This document shows, piece after piece, positions 17,330 to 26,065 of a stretch of 64,000 nt of DNA (its first letter is position 1; every line of letters begins with the position of its first letter). Both the position numbers and the translations under genes were made by a program. The stretch lies in the NCBI RefSeq assembly GCF_019396385.1, contig NZ_JAHKRN010000003.1:186001-250000 (forward strand), written 5' to 3'. Under the pieces are notes generated by a model. It searched no databases. It was not told the origin of the DNA and saw only the letters and a list, made by a program, of their open reading frames with translations. The DNA comes from Nonomuraea harbinensis. GTDB lineage: Bacteria > Actinomycetota > Actinomycetes > Streptosporangiales > Streptosporangiaceae.

Positions 17330-17740
17330 GTGTCGGCACGGGGCAAAGCACGCCGGCGTGCGCTCGACATCCTCTTCGAGGCCGAACTCCGCGGTGAGGA
17401 TCCGCTGAAGATCCTGGCCGAGCGGGTCGAGCGCCAGGAGCCCCCGGTCAACGAGTACACCTCCACCCTCGTCGAGGGGGTCACCCGCCATCTCGCCCGC
17501 ATCGACGAGCTGATCACCACCTACTCCGAGGGCTGGACCCTCGAACGCATGCCCGCCGTCGACCGCAACCTCCTGCGCGGCGGCACCTACGAGCTGCTGT
17601 GGATGCCCGACGTCCCCGAGGGCGTGGTCATCAGCGAGTGGGTCCACCTGGCCGGCGAGCTGTCCACGGACGAGTCCCCCCAGTTCGTCAACGGGCTGCT
17701 GGCGCGTTTCAAGCAGCTCAAGCCCAGCCTGACGCTCTAG
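17330..17740 (+). CDS. nusB: Transcription antitermination factor NusB
   Basis: A 136-aa all-helical protein (RGKARRRALDILFEAEL at the start; PAVDRNLLRGGTYELLWMPDVP; DESPQFVNGLLARF near the end) that binds boxA of rRNA leaders with NusE in antitermination complexes. GTG 17330 lies one nucleotide after the efp stop, so translation is coupled. In Streptomyces the next genes are bldD and pyrR; here a hairpin, repeats and an MFS gene follow. Confidence 0.95.
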   Translation: MSARGKARRRALDILFEAELRGEDPLKILAERVERQEPPVNEYTSTLVEGVTRHLARIDELITTYSEGWTLERMPAVDRNLLRGGTYELLWMPDVPEGVVISEWVHLAGELSTDESPQFVNGLLARFKQLKPSLTL

Positions 17741-17751
17741 CTCCCGTACGG

Positions 17752-17778
17752 GCCGGTCACGGCGTCCCCCTGACCGGC
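17752..17778 (+). terminator. Terminator-like hairpin after nusB
   Basis: GCCGGTCA (17752-17759) and TGACCGGC (17771-17778) are a perfect 8-bp inverted repeat with an 11-nt loop, starting 12 nt after the nusB stop. It likely ends the pepQ-efp-nusB transcript. Confidence 0.6.
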
Positions 17779-17815
17779 TCCTCCGCACGGCGAGCCCGCC
17801 GCCACATCCAGCTTT

Positions 17816-17916
17816 CGCGCCGGGCGTAACCCGCACCGCGGCGTCCGCGCCGTGCTAGCGCCGTGCTCGTGCTGGGTGTGAGCCGGCCGCCGTGTCGGTC
17901 ACGCGCTGGGCGTAAC
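17816..17916. repeat. Cluster of degenerate intergenic repeats
   Basis: Three related 15-mers lie in the nusB-MFS gap: CGCGCCGGGCGTAAC (17816-17830), CGTGCTGGGTGTGAG (17868-17882) and CGCGCTGGGCGTAAC (17902-17916), at unequal spacing. The middle copy belongs to a 39-nt block (17861-17899) that recurs at 50450-50488 with two C/T differences. Origin and role are unknown. Confidence 0.6.
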
Positions 17917-17944
17917 CCCGCCCGGGCCCGAGCGGGCCCCGCCG

Positions 17945-19192
17945 GTGCCAGCATGGGCGGCGTGCCTCCCGTGCCAGAGCCACGTGGCTGATCGGGTGTT
18001 CCGTCCAGCCGCGCTCGGCAACCCCCGGTTCCGCCTGCTGCTGCCCGGCCAGGTGGCCGCGGTCGCGGGCGAGCAGATGTTCGCCGTCGCGATCACCGTC
18101 TCCGTCCTCCAGGCGGGTGGTGACGCGGTCGCGCTCGGCCTGGTCCTCGCCGCGCGCGGGGTCACGCTCGTGGTGTTCCTGCCGGTCGGCGGCGTGTGGG
18201 CCGACCGGCTGCCGCGGCAGCGGGTCCTGATGGCCGCCTACGGACTCCAGGCCCTCCTGGCGGCGGCTCTCGCCGTGACCGGCACGTTCCCGATCTGGGC
18301 GGCGGCCGGGGCCGTGCTGCTGTCGGGGCTGGCCGAGGCGTTCGTCCGCCCCGCCTTCAACGCTCTGCTGCAGGGCCTGCTCGGCGACCACGAGCGCGTC
18401 TCCGGCAGGTCGCTGATCAGCGTCGCGATCCGTACCGGCGTCATGGCCGGGCCCGCCGCGGGCGCCGGGGTGATCACCCTGTCCGGCACCGGGGCCGCGT
18501 ACGGGATCACCGCGATGACCTTCGCCGTCGCGGTCCTGACCCTCTGGCGGGCCGGGGAACCCCGGCGGGAGCCCGCCCGCAGGGCCTCGTTCGTCCAGGA
18601 CGTCCGCGCCGGCGTCGCCGAGGCGCGGCGGCTCCCGTGGGTGCGCGCCATTCTGATCTTCTCCGCGGTCAACCTCATGTTCGTCATCGCGCCGACGCGA
18701 GTCCTGCTGCCGGTCGTGACCACCGCCGCGTTCGGCTCGCCCGCCGTGTACGGGCTGGCGCTCACCTGCTACGGGGCCGGCGGCCTGGCAGGCGGCCTGG
18801 TCACGATGGCGTGGCGGCCGCGCGCCCCCGGGGCCGTGGCGCTGACCGCGATCGCCCTCTACGCCGCGGCGCCCCTCTCTCTGGTCCTCGCTCCCTCGCC
18901 GGCCGCGATCTTCCTGGCGTTCGCGATCGCCGGGGCGGGGGTGGAGACGTACGCGATCCACTGGGAGGTCGCCCTGCAGCGCGAGATCCCCGAGCACCTG
19001 ATCGGGCGGATCAGCTCGTTCGCCTGGCTGTGCGGCTTCGGCCTGATGCCGTTCGGGCAGGCGCTGACCGGGCCGCTGGCCGCCCTCGCCGGGCCGGCGG
19101 CGGTGCTCGCGTCGGCGGCGGCCGTCATCCTCCTCCTGCCGCCGGCGCTGCTCCTGGTCAGGGGCATGCCGCGATTCCGGGACCCGCCGTGA
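17945..19192 (+). CDS. MFS transporter, EntS/MFS_3-like exporter
   Basis: A 12-helix major facilitator of about 400-415 aa. Between helices 2 and 3 is the MFS signature GGVWADRLPRQRVLM; the first helix follows ALGNPRFRLLLPGQ. The overall pattern matches the MFS_3 (enterobactin-exporter-like) group, but no siderophore genes are nearby, so the substrate is open. The start is uncertain: GTG at 17945 or GTG at 17984, where the family-like sequence begins; neither has a strong ribosome site. It is not followed closely by related genes. Confidence 0.8.
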   Translation: MPAWAACLPCQSHVADRVFRPAALGNPRFRLLLPGQVAAVAGEQMFAVAITVSVLQAGGDAVALGLVLAARGVTLVVFLPVGGVWADRLPRQRVLMAAYGLQALLAAALAVTGTFPIWAAAGAVLLSGLAEAFVRPAFNALLQGLLGDHERVSGRSLISVAIRTGVMAGPAAGAGVITLSGTGAAYGITAMTFAVAVLTLWRAGEPRREPARRASFVQDVRAGVAEARRLPWVRAILIFSAVNLMFVIAPTRVLLPVVTTAAFGSPAVYGLALTCYGAGGLAGGLVTMAWRPRAPGAVALTAIALYAAAPLSLVLAPSPAAIFLAFAIAGAGVETYAIHWEVALQREIPEHLIGRISSFAWLCGFGLMPFGQALTGPLAALAGPAAVLASAAAVILLLPPALLLVRGMPRFRDPP

Positions 19193-19232
19193 CCGGTTGC
19201 CCCGGCGGGACGGGCGGGGCGAGGATCGGGAC

Positions 19233-19571
19233 ATGGCCACCGAAGACGACGTGCGCAGGCTGGCGCTCGCGCTGCCCGAGACCGGCGAGAAGAGCATGTA
19301 CGGCACGCCCGCGTTCTACGTCCGCGGCAAGTGGTTCGCCAGGATGCGGGAGGAACCGGACGTGCTCGCGGTGCCGGTGCCCAGCGAGGAGGAGAAGCTG
19401 GAGCTCACCGCCGCCCGGCCCGGGGCGTTCTTCACCACGCCGCACTTCGACGGGTACGCCGTTGTGCTGGTCCGGCTGCCGGAGGTGGACGAGGAGGAGC
19501 TGGGCGAACTGCTCACCGACGCGTGGCGGCTGCGCGCCCCCAAGCGGCTGGTGGCCGCCTTCGACGCCTGA
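19233..19571 (+). CDS. MmcQ/YjbR-family protein
   Basis: A 112-aa CyaY-like-fold protein of the YjbR/MmcQ group: MATEDDVRRLALALPET, GTPAFYVRGKWFARM, FDGYAVVLVRLPEVDEEEL, and a C-terminal AWRLRAPKRLV. E. coli YjbR has a DNA-binding-like fold but no proven function. The ATG at 19233 lies 41 nt after the MFS stop. No role can be assigned from context. Confidence 0.85.
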   Translation: MATEDDVRRLALALPETGEKSMYGTPAFYVRGKWFARMREEPDVLAVPVPSEEEKLELTAARPGAFFTTPHFDGYAVVLVRLPEVDEEELGELLTDAWRLRAPKRLVAAFDA

Positions 19572-19667
19572 CGACCCGTACGGGAGCGGTCCAGATCGCA
19601 GGGGAGCGGGCGGCACCCGTACGGCGTAGGCTGGGGCGGACCACGAGAAGAGGGAGGCGAGCCGACG

Positions 19668-20426
19668 TTGCGAGCTGAAGGCGTCACGAGGACCCCGGCG
19701 GTGCGGACCGCCGTCGTCTGGGACGCGCTGCGCGAGGTGCTGGCGGAGCTGGCCGGCGCCACCGGGCGCGACGCGCTCGACATCGTCGACGCGGGCGGCG
19801 GCACCGGAGGGTTCGCCGTGCCGCTCGCGGCGCTGGGCCACACCGTGACCGTGGTCGATCCCAGCCCCGACTCGCTGGCCGCGCTCGAACGCCGGGCCAA
19901 GGAGGCGGGCGTGGAGGTGCGCGGCCTCCAGGGCGACACCGCCGACCTGGGCGAGCTGCTCAGCCCCGGCTGCGCCGACCTGGTGCTCTGCCACAGCGTG
20001 CTGGAGTACGTGGAGGATCCCGTCGGCGCCCTGACCGAGATGGCCGGGCTGCTGCGTCCCGGCGGTGCGGTCAGCGTGCTGGCCGCCAACCCGGTGGCCG
20101 CCGCCATCCACCGCGCGCTGGCCGGGCAGTTCGACGAGTCCAGGGCCGCGCTGGCCGACCCGCTCGGCAGCTGGGGCGACCGCGACCCCACGCCCCGCCG
20201 CTTCACCGGCGAGACCCTCACCGGCCTGCTGTCGGCGGCCGGGCTCGGGGCCGGGCCGGTCCACGGCGTGCGGGTCTTCGCCGACCTGGTGCCCAGCCGG
20301 CTCGTCGACGGGGAGCCGGGCGCGGCGGAGGCGCTGGTGGCGCTGGAGAAGGCCGCCTCGGCCCATCCGGTGCTGCGCGACATCGCGACCCAGTTGCACG
20401 TCGTCGGCCGCAGGCCATCGGCCTAG
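19668..20426 (+). CDS. SAM-dependent methyltransferase (class I)
   Basis: A 252-aa class I Rossmann methyltransferase. Motif I is DIVDAGGGTGGFAVPLA, the acidic residue ending strand 2 is in TVVDPSPDSL, and the post-motif region is LVLCHSVLEYVEDPVGAL with LLRPGGAVSVLAAN. The C-terminal part resembles the CmoM/SmtA-like tRNA-modification group, but this is weak. TTG 19668 is supported by AGGGAGG 10 nt upstream. Its stop codon overlaps the SOS box of dinB. Confidence 0.84.
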   Translation: MRAEGVTRTPAVRTAVVWDALREVLAELAGATGRDALDIVDAGGGTGGFAVPLAALGHTVTVVDPSPDSLAALERRAKEAGVEVRGLQGDTADLGELLSPGCADLVLCHSVLEYVEDPVGALTEMAGLLRPGGAVSVLAANPVAAAIHRALAGQFDESRAALADPLGSWGDRDPTPRRFTGETLTGLLSAAGLGAGPVHGVRVFADLVPSRLVDGEPGAAEALVALEKAASAHPVLRDIATQLHVVGRRPSA

Positions 20427-20446
20427 AACGCCTGTTCGGATAGAAT
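20426..20446 (+). promoter_or_regulatory. SOS (LexA) box and -10 element of dinB
   Basis: GAACGCCTGTTC (20426-20437) is a perfect GAAC-N4-GTTC, the LexA box form known for Actinobacteria and Bacillus. TAGAAT at 20441-20446 is a good -10 hexamer, so LexA would sit directly on the promoter. The dinB GTG is 7 nt after the hexamer, so the transcript would be leaderless or nearly so. Confidence 0.8.
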
Positions 20447-20453
20447 CGGCGGC

Positions 20454-21695
20454 GTGGCACGCAAGCAGATCACGGGCATCGGCCCCGCTCCGCGGACCGG
20501 GGCCGACGACACCGGCTGCCCGATCCTGCACGTCGACATGGACGCCTTCTTCGCCAGCGTCGAGCTGCTGGAGCGGCCCGAGCTGCGCGGCCGACCGGTG
20601 ATCGTGGGCTCGCCCGCCGGGCGCGGCGTCGTGCTCAGCGCCACCTACGAGGCCAGGGCGTTCGGCGTCCACTCCGCCATGCCGATGAGCCGGGCCCGCC
20701 GGCTCTGCCCTCAGGCGACGGTCATCCCGCCCAGCCACGGAAAATACTCCGAGGTCTCCAGAGGCGTCATGGAGATCTTCCATTCGATCACCCCGATGGT
20801 CGAGCCCATCGCGTCCGACGAGGCGTTCCTCGACGTCGGCGGCGCGCTGCGCCGGCTGGGGCCGCCCGCCGCGATCGCCGCCGCGATCAGGGCGGAGGTG
20901 CTGGAACGCTTCGGCATCACGTGCTCGGTGGGCGTGGCCGGCAGCAAGTTCGTCGCCAAGCTCGCCTCCAAGCAGTGCAAGCCCGACGGCCTGCTGGTGG
21001 TGCCGCGGGAGGAGGTGGTGGCGTTCCTCCACCCGCTGCCCGTCTCCGCCCTGTGGGGCGTCGGCGAGCGCACCGAGCAGGCCCTCGTGCGCCTCGGCAT
21101 CCGCACCGTCGGCGACCTGGCCCGGGTGCCCGTCGCCACGCTCCAGCGCGAGCTCGGCCCGTCCGCGGGCGGCCACCTGGCGGCGCTGGCGTGGGGCCGC
21201 GACGAGCGGCAGGTGAGCCCGCACGTCCCCGACAAGAGCATCGGCAACGAGGAGACGTTCGCCGCCGACGTCGACGATCCCGAGATCATCAAGCGCGAGC
21301 TGCTCCGCCTGTCCGAACGGGTCGCCGCGAGGATGCGTAAGGGCGGCCACGTGGGCAGGACTGTAAGTGTGAAGCTGCGCCGCGCTGACTTCTCCACCAT
21401 CACCCGGTCCCGGACCCTTCCGGAGCCCACCGATGTCGCGCAGGAGATTTTCGCCACAGCCTGCGAGCTCTACCACGCCGCCGGGCTCGAGCGGGTGCGC
21501 CTGCGCCTGGTCGGCGTCAGGATGGAGAACCTCCGGCCCGCCGATTCCGCCTCCCGTCAGCTCACTCTCGGTGAGCGCGAGACCGGCTGGCGTGAGGCCG
21601 AGCAGGCGATGGACCGGGCGATCCGGAGATTCGGTCCCGATGCCGTGCTCCCGGCTTCGCTAGTTCGGGGCAAACTTGATGAAATGGAGGCGTGA
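20454..21695 (+). CDS. dinB: DNA polymerase IV (Y-family)
   Basis: A 413-aa translesion polymerase. The palm carries the metal-site residues in HVDMDAFFASVE (about residues 24-35) and SDEAFLDV; the finger segment YEARAFGVHSAMPM, thumb helix-hairpin-helix (LPVSALWGVGERTEQALVRLGIRTVGDLA) and little-finger domain (GRTVSVKLRRADFSTITRS) follow. The C-terminus ends LVRGKLDEMEA with no clear beta-clamp peptide beyond that. GTG 20454 is chosen because the promoter/SOS box lies immediately upstream. Error-prone bypass under DNA damage is the expected role. Confidence 0.94.
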   Translation: MARKQITGIGPAPRTGADDTGCPILHVDMDAFFASVELLERPELRGRPVIVGSPAGRGVVLSATYEARAFGVHSAMPMSRARRLCPQATVIPPSHGKYSEVSRGVMEIFHSITPMVEPIASDEAFLDVGGALRRLGPPAAIAAAIRAEVLERFGITCSVGVAGSKFVAKLASKQCKPDGLLVVPREEVVAFLHPLPVSALWGVGERTEQALVRLGIRTVGDLARVPVATLQRELGPSAGGHLAALAWGRDERQVSPHVPDKSIGNEETFAADVDDPEIIKRELLRLSERVAARMRKGGHVGRTVSVKLRRADFSTITRSRTLPEPTDVAQEIFATACELYHAAGLERVRLRLVGVRMENLRPADSASRQLTLGERETGWREAEQAMDRAIRRFGPDAVLPASLVRGKLDEMEA

Positions 21696-21897
21696 GGCGA
21701 TGTCACGACTTCGGGGGAGGAGACCAAGATGGCCCAGAATGAAGCCATGACGTCACCTCCGGTTTGGTCTGCCTTGGACGTTTGCTTTCGCCTACGTCTA
21801 CAGCCTCGTATTCTGGGGATAACCGACCGCGAGGTCCGGACACCCCGTGTCGTCCGTTGCCGTCTTCCCCGTCCTGGGGCCGTCCTTGGGAGGCGCC

Positions 21898-22293
21898 GTG
21901 CCGCTCTCTGAGCACGAGCAGCGCTTGCTCGACCAGATCGAGCAGGCCCTCTACGCCGAGGACCCGAAGTGGGCCAACACCGTAAGGATCAGTGACCCAC
22001 GCAGCCATTACAAGCGGCGCCTGGTCAAAGCCACGATCGGCTTTGTCCTCGGCGTCGTCCTGTTGATGGTCGGCGTGGTGATCAACTTGATCCCGCTCGG
22101 CGTCGGCGGTTTCGTGGTCATGCTCGCTGCGTGTCTGTGGGGCCTGTCCAGCTGGAAACGAATGAATGGGTTCGGTGGTGACTCCTCGGCTCAGGGGGCT
22201 CCACCGCAGGGCAAGCAGGTCCGCCGGGGCAACCGGGGCACCTTCATGGAGCGCATGGAGGAACGCTGGCGTCGTCGTCACGACGAGCGCTGA
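21898..22293 (+). CDS. DUF3040 membrane protein
   Basis: A 131-aa actinobacterial protein: conserved start PLSEHEQRLLDQIEQALYAEDPKW, then two close membrane helices (KATIGFVLGVVLLMVGVVI and VGGFVVMLAACLWGL) and a basic tail (RRGNRG, ERMEERWRRRHDER). GTG 21898 has GGGAGG 4 nt upstream. The family is confined to Actinobacteria and often lies near the dcw cluster; its function is unknown. The 200-nt gap before it (21696-21897) shows no further feature I can support. Confidence 0.85.
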   Translation: MPLSEHEQRLLDQIEQALYAEDPKWANTVRISDPRSHYKRRLVKATIGFVLGVVLLMVGVVINLIPLGVGGFVVMLAACLWGLSSWKRMNGFGGDSSAQGAPPQGKQVRRGNRGTFMERMEERWRRRHDER

Positions 22294-22324
22294 CACACAT
22301 CCCCCGATCAAGGCGTCCCCTAGA

Positions 22325-22367
22325 CGAAGGTGCGGCCGTCCCCCTCCGGGAGACGACCGCACCTTCG
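22325..22367. terminator. Bidirectional terminator between convergent genes
   Basis: CGAAGGTGCGG (22325-22335) and CCGCACCTTCG (22357-22367) are perfect complements, and inner CGTC/GACG pairing extends the stem. It lies between the DUF3040 gene and the convergent tgpA operon, so it can serve both strands. Confidence 0.75.
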
Positions 22368-22376
22368 GTCAGATCC

Positions 22377-24815
22377 TCACGTCCCCTTCTGCGTCGCAGT
22401 CCTCCGCAGCCTGATGTTCTCCAGGCGGTCGAAGCCGTCCAGCAGCCGCTCGCCCACGAGCCGCAGCCGCCGCACCGTCGACGGCGGCAGCAGCACCGCC
22501 CGCACCCTCCTGGCACGTGACACGGTCGCCGCGAGGGCCTTGCGCACCCGGCGCAGGTCCCCGCCCATCGGCGGGATCTCGCCGGGCTCCCGCGAGTAGA
22601 GCACCCGCTCCACCGCCGAGGCGATCGCCGTGACGGCCGCCGCCGGTTCGGCCCCGAACTCGTACTGCTCGGTCAGCCGCCGCGCCAGCTGGCGCGGTGT
22701 CTCGCTGGGCTCGCGGGCCATCCCGTAGTCGTAGAGCGCGTCGTCCAGCTCCGCCCAGGCCGCCGCCACCGCCGGATGGCGGCCCGCCACGACCCTGGCC
22801 GTCGTCTCGTCCGACGGCTCCGACACCTTCCAGCCCAGCGCCCGGACCCGCCTGCTCCTGGTGATCAGCCTGGCCGCGGCCGGGATCAGCAGCACCAGCA
22901 GCAGCACCGCGGCGCCGATGCCGATCTGCGCGGCGAGCGGCGTCGACTCCTCCGGCGGCAGCCCGCCGTTGGCCAGCAGCGCCTCCCGGTCCAGCTCGCG
23001 CACGTTGCCCCGGTTCTGCGGGCCCAGCTCCTCCTCCGCGCTGCCGCTGGAGGTCCGGTCCGGCGTCGGGGAGGAGGGGTCGGCCGTGGCCTCGGGCCGC
23101 GGCTGGGTGTACTCCGGCACCCGGGCGCTGCCCTGGCCCAGCGTGCCCGAGGGCGTCGGCTCGAACGGCAGCCAGCCCACGCCCTCGAAGTACAGCTCCG
23201 GCCACGAGTGGGAGTCGTTCGTGGCCACCGTCCACTGGCCGCCGAGCTGCGTGCCGCCCGTGTAGCCGATCGCCACCCGCGACGGGATGCCGACGACCCT
23301 GGCCAGGATCGCCATCGAGGCGGCGAACTGCTCGCAGTAGCCGGCCCGGCTGTGCAGCAGGAAGTCGGCCAGCGCCGAGTTGCCGTGCCCCTGGGTGCGC
23401 AGGCTGTAGGCGAAGCCGCCGGTGTCGGTGAAGAACCTCTGCAGCCGCACGGCCGCCTGGTAGGCGGTCCTGGCGTCGCCCGCCTGCTCCCGCGCGAGCT
23501 CCCTGATCTCCTCCGGCAGGTCGTCGGGGAGTTCCAGGTAGCGCTCGTCGATGCTCTGCCGGGACGACGGCGCCGACTCCAGCACCTCGGCCGTGGGCTC
23601 CGGGTCGCTGGTCGCGACCTGGTACTCCAGGCCCGCCGCCTCGTCGCGGGTGGAGAAGACCATCAGCGTTCTGACGTCGGCCCGCCAGTCGCCCTCGACG
23701 CGGATCTCCCGCGGCGGGTACGGCAGCGGCAGGAACGACAGCTTGGCGATCTCGTCGCTGATGGTGATCGTGGACGTGACGTTCTTCAGCTTCACGCCCC
23801 CGCCCAGGCCGGGCGGCGGCGGGAGCGGGCCGTTGTCCGTCCTGTTCTCCGGCGCGCCCTCCGGCTGCGTCATGCCGAACTGGTCGCCGTCGAAGGTGTC
23901 GAGGGAGTAGATGCGCAGGTACCGGGGCTGGTTGTCGGAGTTGGAATAGGTCAGCACGGTCCGCTGCTCCGGCAGCTCCAGCTGGCCCTTCAGGTTCGCG
24001 ATCGGGTTCGGGATGCTGATCGAGTTGCCCCGGCCGGGCCCGCCGCCCCCCACGCCGAAGGTGAAGAACGAGACCGGCTCCATGGCCGGCAGCATGGCCG
24101 GCACCAGCACGGCCAGCGCGATCGCGGCGAACCCGATGCGCTTGCCCGACAGGCGCAGCCCGCTCGTGTCGGCGGACGCGCCGGGGCCCCGCCTGTCCGG
24201 CCGCAGCTCCGCCGCGGTCGTCCGGGTCCGGCGCACCAGCACCGCCCGGCCCCACTGGCCGACCCGCTCGCGGCCGTCCGCGAGGAGCAGGCCGGTGAAC
24301 CCGAACGCGGCCACGATGAACGCCGGCCAGCTGATCGGGTCGGACAGGATCGTGGCCGGCACCGTGGCCAGCGCCAGCAGCGGCAGCCCGGCCAGCGCCG
24401 CCTTGCGCAGCCTGGTCGCGAACAGGTCGACGACGATCGCGATCAGGCCCACGCCGCCCGTAGTGAGCAGCGTGATGGCCTCGTTGGCCGGGACCGGCGC
24501 CGCGTACCGCTGGATGTCGGCCCAGCCGGTGGCCAGCAGGCGCGCCACCTCCACCACGGAGTCCTCGGTCGGCACGAACAGCGCCCAGGCCTCCTCCGCC
24601 GCGAACGACACGGTCAGATAGACGAACAGCACGCCCACGCCGAGCAGCGGCGCCGCCCACGACGGCAGCGACAGCCGCCCGCTGACCAGGCTCGCCAGCA
24701 TGACCGAGAGGACCGCGCCGAGCGAGCCCCAGAACCAGGCCCCGCCCTCGAACAGCGGATAGAGCAGGATCGCGGCCGTGAACGTCGCCACCGCGGCGGC
24801 GATCGAGAGCCTCAT
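22377..24815 (-). CDS. TgpA-like transglutaminase membrane protein (DUF3488)
   Basis: An 812-aa protein. The N-terminal DUF3488 region has about six membrane helices, the middle holds an extracytoplasmic transglutaminase-like domain with the catalytic Cys in GYCEQFAASM and His in NDSHSWPEL, then a helix (IGIGAAVLLLVLLIPAAA) and a cytoplasmic DUF4129-like tail with the segment AWAELDDALYDYG. ATG 24815 has GGAGGT upstream and overlaps the DUF58 stop. With MoxR and DUF58 it forms the standard three-gene unit beside dcw in actinobacteria. Its substrate is unknown; a cell-envelope role is likely. Confidence 0.9.
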   Translation of the reverse strand: MRLSIAAAVATFTAAILLYPLFEGGAWFWGSLGAVLSVMLASLVSGRLSLPSWAAPLLGVGVLFVYLTVSFAAEEAWALFVPTEDSVVEVARLLATGWADIQRYAAPVPANEAITLLTTGGVGLIAIVVDLFATRLRKAALAGLPLLALATVPATILSDPISWPAFIVAAFGFTGLLLADGRERVGQWGRAVLVRRTRTTAAELRPDRRGPGASADTSGLRLSGKRIGFAAIALAVLVPAMLPAMEPVSFFTFGVGGGGPGRGNSISIPNPIANLKGQLELPEQRTVLTYSNSDNQPRYLRIYSLDTFDGDQFGMTQPEGAPENRTDNGPLPPPPGLGGGVKLKNVTSTITISDEIAKLSFLPLPYPPREIRVEGDWRADVRTLMVFSTRDEAAGLEYQVATSDPEPTAEVLESAPSSRQSIDERYLELPDDLPEEIRELAREQAGDARTAYQAAVRLQRFFTDTGGFAYSLRTQGHGNSALADFLLHSRAGYCEQFAASMAILARVVGIPSRVAIGYTGGTQLGGQWTVATNDSHSWPELYFEGVGWLPFEPTPSGTLGQGSARVPEYTQPRPEATADPSSPTPDRTSSGSAEEELGPQNRGNVRELDREALLANGGLPPEESTPLAAQIGIGAAVLLLVLLIPAAARLITRSRRVRALGWKVSEPSDETTARVVAGRHPAVAAAWAELDDALYDYGMAREPSETPRQLARRLTEQYEFGAEPAAAVTAIASAVERVLYSREPGEIPPMGGDLRRVRKALAATVSRARRVRAVLLPPSTVRRLRLVGERLLDGFDRLENIRLRRTATQKGT

Positions 24816-26065
24816 GAAGCCGTACCTCCGCTCACGGCGAACCGGCCGCGGCTGCCCGCGTCCTGCCACACCGACGCGATCGACACCCCGGCGGGCAGCC
24901 GGACGATCCGCCATCCGTATCCGGCCAGCACGGTCTGCACCGCCTGGTAGTCCTCGTCGGCCTCGCGGCCGTTCCACGTCTCCACGTCCAGCAGCACCGC
25001 CACGCCGGTGATGCCGCTGTGTCTCAGCCTGGCCAGGTCTCTGGCCTCCTCCGGGTCGAGCGAGCCGAGCACGGCCACGATCAGTCCGTCGCCGCCGCCC
25101 GCGCGCAGCGCGGAGACGCCCATCTCCAGCGAGCGCGCCGACGAGCCGCGCACCATCGCGAGCGTGTCCAGCAGCGACCAGCTCAGCCCGGTGTCGGTCA
25201 GGTGCTCGGGCCCCTGGTCGGTGACCAGCCGCAGGCCCAGGCCCTCGCGGGCGAGGTGGACGCCGATCGAGGCCGCGGCCGAGACCGCCACCTCGAACGA
25301 CGAGCGCGGGCCCTCGCCGCGGTGGGCGTACTTACGGGTGTCGAGCAGGAGAGCGCCGCGGCTCTGCCACTGCTGCTCCTCGCGCCGTACCATCAGCTCG
25401 CCGCGCCGGGCCGTCGAGCGCCAGTGCACCCGGCGCAGGTCATCGCCCTGCCGGTACTCGCGCGGGGCCACGTCGTCGTCGCCGGCCGCCGCCACGCTCC
25501 TGGTGCGGCTGTCGCCGCCACCCGTCCACTCGCCCGACAGCCGCACGTGCGGCAGCGCCACCACCTGCGGCGTCACCACGAGCGTGTCGGTGATCGTGAA
25601 CGCACGGGTCAGCTCCACCAGCCCGAACGGGTCCGCGATGCGCACCGACAGCGGCCCGATGGGGTACCGGCCGCGCAGATCCGAGCGCACCTTGTAGTCG
25701 ATCTCCCGGATGCCCCGCGCCTCCACCCGGTCCAGCACGAACCTCGGCCGCACGCCCAGCGCGTACGGGACCGTGTCCTCGATCAGCAGCAGGCCGGTGG
25801 GCAGCCTGGTCACGTTCTCCAGCCGCAGCGTCACCGTGGCCTCGCCGCCCGCCTCGGCCCTGGCCGGGTCCAGCCGCCTGGCGCAGCTCAGCCGGTAGCG
25901 GGTGCGCGCCACCACCATCGCCGCCAGCAGCGGCAGCGCCGCCACCAGCACCCCGATCCTGAACAGGTCGTTCTCGCCGAGCAGGAACGCCATCAGCAGC
26001 GCCGCGACGCCCGACGCCAGGAAGGACCGTCCCCTGGAGGTGAGCGCTCGCAGTCCCGCTCTCAC
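24812..26065 (-). CDS. DUF58 protein
   Basis: A 417-aa membrane-associated protein. Two N-terminal hydrophobic helices (FLASGVAALLMAFLLG, RIGVLVAALPLLAAMVVA) precede a beta-rich part and the DUF58 signature DDVAPREYRQGDDLRRVHWRSTARRGELMVRREEQ (about residues 215-250). The C-terminal half has a VWA-like fold. It overlaps moxR (GTGA) and tgpA (ATGA) by 4 nt. MoxR/DUF58 pairs are thought to act together as chaperone and adaptor, here probably for the TgpA envelope protein. Confidence 0.9.
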   Translation of the reverse strand: MRAGLRALTSRGRSFLASGVAALLMAFLLGENDLFRIGVLVAALPLLAAMVVARTRYRLSCARRLDPARAEAGGEATVTLRLENVTRLPTGLLLIEDTVPYALGVRPRFVLDRVEARGIREIDYKVRSDLRGRYPIGPLSVRIADPFGLVELTRAFTITDTLVVTPQVVALPHVRLSGEWTGGGDSRTRSVAAAGDDDVAPREYRQGDDLRRVHWRSTARRGELMVRREEQQWQSRGALLLDTRKYAHRGEGPRSSFEVAVSAAASIGVHLAREGLGLRLVTDQGPEHLTDTGLSWSLLDTLAMVRGSSARSLEMGVSALRAGGGDGLIVAVLGSLDPEEARDLARLRHSGITGVAVLLDVETWNGREADEDYQAVQTVLAGYGWRIVRLPAGVSIASVWQDAGSRGRFAVSGGTAS

